A stretch of DNA of 9,482 nt from Spirosomataceae bacterium (GTDB lineage: Bacteria > Bacteroidota > Bacteroidia > Cytophagales > Spirosomataceae), in assembly GCA_025455795.1 (NCBI GenBank), contig JALOLW010000125.1:1-9482 (forward strand), written 5' to 3'. Position numbers and translations under genes: made by a program. This document shows, piece after piece, positions 1-5,469 of the stretch (its first letter is position 1; each line of letters begins with the position of its first letter). The notes under the pieces were generated by a model. The model made no database searches. It was not told the origin of the DNA and saw only the letters and a program-made list of their open reading frames with translations.

Positions 1-1
1 G

Positions 2-412
2 CGCGAAATTTTGAAGGAATTTCCCAATATGAAGCTACTGGCGCACCAAACCGCCGAATGGGACCGCGCCAAGGGAATGTCGTTGATGGAAAACTGGATT
101 CAGACCTACGGCACCCAAATCAACGCGGTTTTTGCCCAAAACGACGAGATGGGCATGGGCGCGCTCAAAGCCCTCCAAGACGCAGGATTGAAAGACAAAG
201 TGGTAGTAGTCAGCATAGATGCGATACCCGATGCCCTCCAAGCCGTTCAAAAGGGCGCGTTGGATGCCACTGTTTTTCAAAACGCCAAAGAACAAGGGGC
301 GGGGGCGGTCGAAACGGCTTTTAAAATCATCAAAAAACAGCCATACACAAAGCAATTGATGATACCGTTTCAGTTGGTGACCAAGGAGAATGTGACTAAT
401 TTTTTGCAATAA
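2..412 (+). CDS. Periplasmic sugar-binding protein, type I fold (3' part, 5' end outside window)
   Basis: This is the C-terminal part of a substrate-binding protein of the ribose/galactose-binding family (Peripla_BP_4 type), which in the periplasm delivers a sugar to an ABC transporter. The frame is open to the left edge, so the true start and signal peptide are missing; the TTG at 11 is not credible as the start. Family landmarks are visible: FAQNDEMGMGALKAL (codons 131-175), the strand VVVVSIDAIPDAL with the Asp codon at 218-220, and ATVFQNAKEQG with the Gln codon at 278-280. In RbsB-like proteins the equivalent Asp and Gln contact the sugar (established for the family; aligned here by eye). 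The frame ends right after the second lobe, so it is a stand-alone binding protein and not the sensor part of a histidine kinase. Permease and ATPase genes, if present, would lie upstream. The susC-like gene follows 133 bp later on the same strand, suggesting related sugar use. The exact ligand cannot be read from the sequence. Confidence 0.87.
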   Translation, partial: REILKEFPNMKLLAHQTAEWDRAKGMSLMENWIQTYGTQINAVFAQNDEMGMGALKALQDAGLKDKVVVVSIDAIPDALQAVQKGALDATVFQNAKEQGAGAVETAFKIIKKQPYTKQLMIPFQLVTKENVTNFLQ

Positions 413-435
413 TTACAGATTTTTTAATACAAAAC

Positions 436-455
436 ATAGGATAGTATAGGATAGT
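436..455 (+). repeat. Perfect 10-bp tandem repeat upstream of the susC-like promoter
   Basis: The unit ATAGGATAGT occurs twice without a gap (436-445 and 446-455). The period is about one helical turn, so both copies face the same side of the DNA. The block ends exactly where a possible -33 TTG begins (455-457). This is where an activator would be expected to bind, but no regulator can be named. Chance duplication is the alternative. Confidence 0.6.
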
Positions 456-481
456 TGGTGGGGGTAAAACAGATAAGTTTG
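455..481 (+). promoter_or_regulatory. Candidate Bacteroidota promoter for the susC-like operon
   Basis: TAAGTTTG at 474-481 is a full match to the Bacteroidota -7 element TAnnTTTG. A TTG at 455-457 could serve as the -33 element; the 16-bp spacer is slightly shorter than usual, so this half is weak. Transcription would start near 486-490, giving a leader of roughly 55-60 nt before the ATG at 546. The sequence GATAAGT occurs at 472-478, overlapping the -7 element, and again at 483-489, an 11-bp phasing. Confidence 0.5.
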
Positions 482-483
482 TG

Positions 484-515
484 ATAAGTATCAAAATAGT
501 CTTGATGCTTATTTT
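484..515 (+). terminator. AT-rich stem-loop: weak terminator or 5' leader structure
   Basis: The arms 484-494 (ATAAGTATCAA) and 502-512 (TTGATGCTTAT) form an 11-bp stem with one G-T wobble and a 7-nt loop (495-501). A run of four T (512-515) follows. It could end transcription of the upstream sugar-binding gene, whose stop codon is 71 bp earlier. Alternatively, because it starts just after the predicted -7 element, it could be a hairpin at the very 5' end of the susC-like mRNA or an operator. The stem has only three G-C pairs and the T run is short, so terminator strength is doubtful. Confidence 0.4.
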
Positions 516-545
516 CAAAATTTCAAACCCCCAAACACTTACCCA

Positions 546-3500
546 ATGCAACCAAAACTATTCCTACTCAGGAGTAAGATGTGGGCTGTATTCACGCCTT
601 TACTTTTACTCCTCGCTTCTCTCACTTTTGCCCAAGTCAGCGGCAAAGTCACCGGTTCCGATGGTGATGCCCTCCCGGGCGTCAATGTCGCCGTCAAAGG
701 TACAACGCGCGGCACCAGTACAGGGGCCGACGGTTCGTACAAAATCGAAGCACCCAGCACTGCTACGCTCGTATTTAGTTTTGTAGGCTATACGGCCAAA
801 GAAGTAGCCGTAGGCAATCAAAGCACCATTGATGTCACGCTTAGTGTGGACAATAAAATCCTCAACGAGGTGGTGGTAGTGGGCTACGGTAGCCAAGTAA
901 AGAAGGAGGTAACTGGGGCCGTTCAGACCATCAGTGCCAAAGAAATCAAAGACATCCCCGTATCGCAAATAGCCCAGAAACTTCAAGGGCAAGTGGCTGG
1001 GGTTCAAATCAACCAAACAACGGGCCGACCAGGCCAGGGGATGAACGTCCGTATCAGGGGACAACTTTCGGTGTCGGGTGGTAGCGAGCCACTTTACGTC
1101 GTGGATGGTTTTCCTATCACGGGCAATATCGGCGCGCTCAACCCTGATGAAATTGAAGATATTTCGATTTTGAAAGATGCCGCCTCTACCTCTCTTTATG
1201 GTTCGCGGGCGGCCAACGGGGTCGTGCTTATCACCACCAAAAGAGGTAAATCTGGGCAAACCAACGTGAGCTTTAACGTGTTTACGGGTAGCCAAGTAGT
1301 GCCGAAAAAGGGGCGTTTTGAGATGATGGACGCGGTTGAGTTTGCGCAGTTCAAAAAAGAATACTACGAAGATGCCAAACAACCCGTACCCATCGAATTT
1401 CAAAATCCATCGCAATATGAAGGCAAAAACAACGACTGGTACGATGCCGTGCTTCGTCGTGCTCCCGTACAAAGCTACAACCTGACCTTGACTTCCAACA
1501 AAGACCGGGTAAGCACTTCACTGGTGGCGGGTGTATTCAACCAAGAGGGCGTTGTCATCAACACCAAATACCAACGCTACGCACTTCGTCTCAACAGCGA
1601 GTACAAGGTGTCAGACAAAGTAACGATTGGATTGAACATTGCTCCGCAGTACGTGTTTGACAATACGCCACGTACCGACGGTGACCGTGGTACGGGTATT
1701 TTGTTCAATGCCATCCACACCTGGCCTGTCATGCCTATTCGAGATGATAAAGGCGAGCTGACGCTTTTCAATCGTTTCCCATCAAGCACGGGCAATATCT
1801 TCGCGTATCCCAACTGGGTAAGAGCGGCCAATGAGTTGGTCAATGAAACCAAGCAAACCAACATTCTATCAAACGCTTATATTGCGTACAGTCCCATCAA
1901 GGGTTTGACCTTGAAATCAACCTTCAACGTGGAGTTACTCAATCAGAAGTTCTTTTTCTTTAACCCCTCTACGGCGACCAGTGCCATCAATACTGCAGTG
2001 CCTGTGACGGCGGTTTCGATACGAGAAGCTACTGACAATTTTGGTTGGTTGAACGAAAACTTAGCGACATACACCAAATCATTCAACAACCACAACTTTG
2101 AATTGTTGGCAGGTTATACCAACCAAAGTTTCCGTGCCGAAGCAAGCCGTATCCAAGCGGATACTTACTCCGACGACCGCCTTCCTACCATTCAAGGAGC
2201 TATCAATATAGCACGTGGTGGCACTTTGAGCAACGTACAAGAGTGGGCATTGACTTCTTTGCTTTCTCGTTTGTCTTACAACTACAAAGGCAAGTATCTC
2301 TTTACCGCTTCTATTCGTCGGGATGGTTCTTCTCGCTTTGGGTCTAACAACCGTTGGGGAACATTCCCGTCGCTGTCGGCAGGTTGGGTAGTGTCTGACG
2401 AAGCTTTCATGAAGAATTTTGACAAAATCTCTTTTGCGAAATTGAGGGCAAGTTTGGGAGTAACGGGTAACAACAACATCGGTAACTACACCCAATACGC
2501 CCTTATCAACAATACCGTCAATGCCGTCTTTGGAAACAACGTAGCCCCTGGCGCCGCCGTAACATCCCTTGCCAACCCCAACCTCGGTTGGGAAACAACC
2601 CGTCAGTTGGATATTGGTTTTGACTTAGGTTTCCTCAATGACCGTTTCCAATTGACGTATGATTATTATACCAAAAACACCACCAACTTGCTGTTTGCGG
2701 TACAAATCCCACAAGAATCTGGCTTTACCAACTTCAATGACAACATCGGTGAAATCAAATTCTGGGGACACGAATTTTCTTTGAATACCCGTATTCTTGA
2801 CCGTGGAAAATTGAAGTGGAGTGTAAACTCAAACATCTCGTTCAACCGCAACCGAGTCGTTGCCCTCGCCGACGGAATTGACCGGGTGTATGGCTTGCAC
2901 CACATTACACAAGTAGGCCGACCCTTCGGACAATTTTACGGACACTTGGCCAATGGCGTTTACATGAACGAAGCCGACCTCAAAAGCAACCCTGTGGTAC
3001 CTGGTCGCTCATTTGTAGGCACTATCAAACTCGTGGACGTCAACGGTGACGGTGTGCTTACCAACGGTGGCGACAGAGACGACCGCACTATCTTGGGCAA
3101 TCCGTTCCCTGATTTTACTTACGGCATCACCACCAATTTAAACTATGGTAACTTTGATTTTAGCGTAGTTGGTTCGGGGTCGCAAGGCAATCAGCTTTGG
3201 GTACGTCACTTGTACAGCACAGCCAACCTTGATGGGGTGTTCAACCTTCACCGGGAAGTCAAATATCGCTTCCGATCAGAGGCCAATCCAGGCAAAGGAT
3301 TCTACGGTACAACCGTGGGTGGCGGTACGGCGACGGGTATTGAGCGTGACTGGCAAAATAGCCGTTTTGTGGCGGATGCGTCATTCTTTACCATCAAAAA
3401 CATCACGTTGGGCTACACCATCAACAAGAAAAACAAACTCTTCCGTTCGGCTCGGGTGTACGCTTCTATCCAACAGGCGTTGGTGTTTACCAACTACTGG

Positions 3501-3632
3501 GGTGGCTCGAATCCTGAAACAAGTGCGCAGCAAAACGGTCAGGGCGACGGCGGAAACCTCAGCCCTGGCGTGGATTTGTTCAACTACCCTGTGCCACGCA
3601 CTTCAACGATTGGTGTAAACTTTAACTTCTAA
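546..3632 (+). CDS. SusC/RagA-family TonB-dependent outer-membrane receptor
   Basis: This 1028-residue protein is an outer-membrane beta-barrel transporter that, with a SusD-type lipoprotein, imports oligosaccharides or similar oligomers using TonB energy. A signal peptide spans residues 1-30 (basic n-region K4, R9, K11; hydrophobic core 16-28; cleavage near TFA|QVSG). A carboxypeptidase-regulatory-like beta-sandwich follows (about 31-105), then a TonB-box-like NEVVVVGYG (107-115) and the plug (about 118-235), including SLYGSRAANGVVLITTKRG, a SusC hallmark. The barrel fills the rest; VDVNGDG (830-836) followed by acidic residues looks like a calcium-type loop common in SusC proteins. The protein ends in aromatic VNFNF, as expected for barrel insertion. 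It has no N-terminal STN domain, so there is no sign of anti-sigma signalling. A second start, ATG at 579 (M12) with AGGAG four bases upstream, would remove the basic n-region, so 546 is preferred. Substrate unknown. Confidence 0.96.
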   Translation: MQPKLFLLRSKMWAVFTPLLLLLASLTFAQVSGKVTGSDGDALPGVNVAVKGTTRGTSTGADGSYKIEAPSTATLVFSFVGYTAKEVAVGNQSTIDVTLSVDNKILNEVVVVGYGSQVKKEVTGAVQTISAKEIKDIPVSQIAQKLQGQVAGVQINQTTGRPGQGMNVRIRGQLSVSGGSEPLYVVDGFPITGNIGALNPDEIEDISILKDAASTSLYGSRAANGVVLITTKRGKSGQTNVSFNVFTGSQVVPKKGRFEMMDAVEFAQFKKEYYEDAKQPVPIEFQNPSQYEGKNNDWYDAVLRRAPVQSYNLTLTSNKDRVSTSLVAGVFNQEGVVINTKYQRYALRLNSEYKVSDKVTIGLNIAPQYVFDNTPRTDGDRGTGILFNAIHTWPVMPIRDDKGELTLFNRFPSSTGNIFAYPNWVRAANELVNETKQTNILSNAYIAYSPIKGLTLKSTFNVELLNQKFFFFNPSTATSAINTAVPVTAVSIREATDNFGWLNENLATYTKSFNNHNFELLAGYTNQSFRAEASRIQADTYSDDRLPTIQGAINIARGGTLSNVQEWALTSLLSRLSYNYKGKYLFTASIRRDGSSRFGSNNRWGTFPSLSAGWVVSDEAFMKNFDKISFAKLRASLGVTGNNNIGNYTQYALINNTVNAVFGNNVAPGAAVTSLANPNLGWETTRQLDIGFDLGFLNDRFQLTYDYYTKNTTNLLFAVQIPQESGFTNFNDNIGEIKFWGHEFSLNTRILDRGKLKWSVNSNISFNRNRVVALADGIDRVYGLHHITQVGRPFGQFYGHLANGVYMNEADLKSNPVVPGRSFVGTIKLVDVNGDGVLTNGGDRDDRTILGNPFPDFTYGITTNLNYGNFDFSVVGSGSQGNQLWVRHLYSTANLDGVFNLHREVKYRFRSEANPGKGFYGTTVGGGTATGIERDWQNSRFVADASFFTIKNITLGYTINKKNKLFRSARVYASIQQALVFTNYWGGSNPETSAQQNGQGDGGNLSPGVDLFNYPVPRTSTIGVNFNF

Positions 3633-3637
3633 GAACC

Positions 3638-5146
3638 ATGAAAAAATCAATCATATTTTCTATTGCTCTGAGTCTGAGTGCATTTAGTTGTAGCGAAGAC
3701 TTTCTGACCGTTACGCCAGAAACTGCGTTGAGTTCGGTTACTTTCTTCAAAACCGAGTCTGATTTTATCCAAGCTGTCAATAGCGCGTACGTGCCGCTAC
3801 GGGCACTTCACAACATCAACTCGCATTTGCTTTCCGAGCAACATTCGGACAATGCACGCTACGTGCGTAACATTTTGTTTGGTGCGACTGAAAACCAATC
3901 CAACTTGGCTGATTTCAACGTACCTACGGCCAATGGTATCACCACCAACGGTAACGTTTTGACAGCCTATCGTCAAAATTACCTCATCATTGCCCGTGCC
4001 AATCAAGTATTGGCGTTGATTGATGCCGCCTCGATTCCGGATGCTACCAAAAGGAATGTAAAAGGGCAAGCATTGTTTCTGAGAGCTTTGGCTTATTTGG
4101 AAATAGCGCGCTACTTCAACCGTGGTCCCCTCCAACTAACCCCCGTGGGTGGGCGGGCAGAAGCGGCGGCGGCGCTTGGTACAGGCGAGCAGTTGTACGC
4201 TCAAATCATCAAAGATGCCACGGAGGCGATTGGTTTGCTACCCGCAAAATCCGCGCAAGAAGCGGGTCGTGCTACTTCGGGGGCTGCTCGTACTTTGTTG
4301 GCCAATGTTTATATGATTCAGAAAAAATGGGCCGATGCAGAAACCCTCCTTCGGGCCGTAGTGACCAGTGGAGAGTATAGCCTCATGCCCAACTATGCCG
4401 ATGCGTTTTCTAACAGTACAAGTAACAAAAACACCAGAGAATCGGTCTTTGAAGTACAATACTTAGAAGGTTCTCAGGGACTCAACGGAACGTTTTTGTA
4501 CAGTATGCTTCCTTTTCCTATCTCTGCGGCAGAGCTTGTCACCATCACGGGAACGACAAACCCTCAACCCTTATCGGGAGAAGGCAACAACATCCCTACG
4601 CCCGATTTGATAGAAGCCTACGAAACAGGCGATAAACGCAAAGATGCCACGATTGGCACTATTACATTGGGGGGCGCGTTGCACGTCAACAAAACCTTTC
4701 CCTACATCAAAAAGTACGCAAGACCGCACGCCCTGCACAACAACCACGGCATGAATTGGCCCATCTATCGCTATTCAGAGGTGCTGTTGTTCTTGGCAGA
4801 AGCATTGATTGAACAAAATAAATTGACCGATGCCGCTCCTTTCCTCAACCAAGTTCGGACCCGTGCGGGACTGGCCAACACGACTGCCACTACCCAAACC
4901 GCACTTCGTGATGCGGTGTATCAAGAACGTAGAGTAGAGTTGGCGTTTGAGTCGAAGCGTTTGCACGACTTGGTGCGTACAGGCCGTCTCGAAAGTGTCA
5001 TCAAAGCCTACGGCGACCGAGTAAAAGCCAACAAGGCTCGTTATTATTTCCCAGATGCGGGTTTTGTGCCAAGCGATGCTTTTACGCTCATCACCCCTTA
5101 TTATGGCCTTCCTGCCGCTGAGGCAGATTTGAGTCCTAATTTCTAA
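3638..5146 (+). CDS. SusD/RagB-family surface nutrient-binding lipoprotein
   Basis: This 502-residue protein is the extracellular lid and glycan-binding partner of the preceding receptor. A lipoprotein signal peptide ends in ...SLSAFSC, so Cys18 should be lipidated; the acidic residues just after it (SED) resemble surface-export signals in this phylum. The N-terminal SusD-like region (about 20-230) holds the tetratricopeptide-like helices, for example LRALAYLEIARYFNRGPLQL. The C-terminal SusD/RagB domain contains YRYSEVLLFLAEALIE (377-392), LNQVRTRAGL and ERRVELAFESKRLHDLVRTG (430-449), all typical of the family. The extreme C-terminus (YYGLPAAEADLSPNF) departs from the usual ending with a conserved PIP and QNPGY-like motif. 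Length is normal. The ATG is 5 bp after the susC-like stop with no intervening signal, so the two are co-transcribed and probably translationally linked. The ligand cannot be predicted; the family also serves peptides and other oligomers. Confidence 0.95.
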   Translation: MKKSIIFSIALSLSAFSCSEDFLTVTPETALSSVTFFKTESDFIQAVNSAYVPLRALHNINSHLLSEQHSDNARYVRNILFGATENQSNLADFNVPTANGITTNGNVLTAYRQNYLIIARANQVLALIDAASIPDATKRNVKGQALFLRALAYLEIARYFNRGPLQLTPVGGRAEAAAALGTGEQLYAQIIKDATEAIGLLPAKSAQEAGRATSGAARTLLANVYMIQKKWADAETLLRAVVTSGEYSLMPNYADAFSNSTSNKNTRESVFEVQYLEGSQGLNGTFLYSMLPFPISAAELVTITGTTNPQPLSGEGNNIPTPDLIEAYETGDKRKDATIGTITLGGALHVNKTFPYIKKYARPHALHNNHGMNWPIYRYSEVLLFLAEALIEQNKLTDAAPFLNQVRTRAGLANTTATTQTALRDAVYQERRVELAFESKRLHDLVRTGRLESVIKAYGDRVKANKARYYFPDAGFVPSDAFTLITPYYGLPAAEADLSPNF

Positions 5147-5176
5147 CCTCCATAATCACCCAAACCCAAAATACCC

Positions 5177-5214
5177 GTGGCCTGTGTCAAAGCAGGCCAC
5201 ATTTTTGAGTTTTT
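5177..5214 (+). terminator. Rho-independent terminator of the SusCD operon
   Basis: GTGGCCTG (5177-5184) pairs perfectly with CAGGCCAC (5193-5200) around an 8-nt loop. Two T5 runs follow (5202-5206 and 5210-5214). It begins 30 bp after the susD-like stop and separates that operon from the next gene. Confidence 0.87.
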
Positions 5215-5219
5215 GAGCG

Positions 5220-5366
5220 TAAGTAGTACAGCGTATTTAGTTGATAGTATTGAGATAAAAAATACAAAAGTAAAGCATTGAAAATGAGTGTACTATTTAA
5301 ATCTCAATACACAATACTATTTTCTCAATACTACTTAGTGTCTATTCTAATCCTTGAAAAATAGTA
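5220..5366. repeat. AT-rich repeat cluster with direct and inverted copies
   Basis: A composite unit, TACTATTT followed by TCTCAATAC, occurs twice in direct orientation: 5291-5310 (3 extra A between halves) and 5315-5331 (no gap). TCTCAATAC is thus repeated 21 bp apart, two helical turns. The reverse complement TAGTATTGAGA lies at 5245-5255 and pairs perfectly over 11 bp with 5323-5333. An outer pair, TAAGTAGTA (5220-5228) and TACTACTTA (5329-5337), is a 9-bp perfect inverted repeat sharing the same right arm, so two alternative folds compete. A further reversed half-unit AAATAGTA is at 5359-5366. It could be a regulator-binding array or a worn short repetitive element. No target-site duplication was recognised. 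Confidence 0.55.
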
Positions 5367-5469
5367 GGAAAGAAAATTGTTCGTACTTTTAACAAAAACC
5401 CTTGATAGTTCTTGAAGTGAGATACCCAAGAAGCTGTTCTTTTGTCATTTTTCCACAAAACCTAAAATC

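Larger units (their letters stand above)
5147..5469. other. Gene-free spacer of 323 bp between the SusCD operon and the heme-protein gene
   Basis: No coding frame with recognisable content was seen. The left end carries the SusCD terminator (5177-5214). The middle (5220-5366) is an AT-rich repeat cluster described separately. The right part should hold the promoter of the 902-residue gene: TACTTTTA at 5384-5391 resembles the -7 element TAnnTTTG in seven of eight positions, but no well-spaced -33 TTTG or TTG was found, so it is only a weak candidate. The sequence just before the ATG at 5470 is A-rich without a Shine-Dalgarno match, which is ordinary for the phylum. Confidence 0.6.

Noticed and set aside
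459..533. TGGGGGT (459-465) and ACCCCCA (527-533) as a long-range hairpin
   Set aside because: Only 7 bp with a 61-base loop, and the left arm lies upstream of the predicted transcript start, so it would not be in the susC-like mRNA. Likely chance.
481..786. Short + strand frame overlapping the susC-like start in another phase
   Set aside because: Starts at a GTG inside the predicted promoter/leader stem-loop region and runs into the well-supported susC-like frame; composition is not protein-like.
606..1472. Minus-strand open frame (288 codons) opposite the susC-like gene
   Set aside because: Antisense to the conserved signal-peptide, beta-sandwich and plug regions of SusC; no family signature of its own.
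579..3632. Alternative start of the susC-like gene at M12 with an AGGAG sequence upstream
   Set aside because: The spacing of AGGAG to this ATG is only 4 bases, and starting here would remove the basic n-region (K4, R9, K11) of an otherwise good signal peptide. Kept only as an alternative.
5147..5469. Possible small RNA, riboswitch or CRISPR-like array in the repeat-rich spacer
   Set aside because: Repeat units are irregular, overlap each other and have no constant spacers; no known riboswitch core was recognised.
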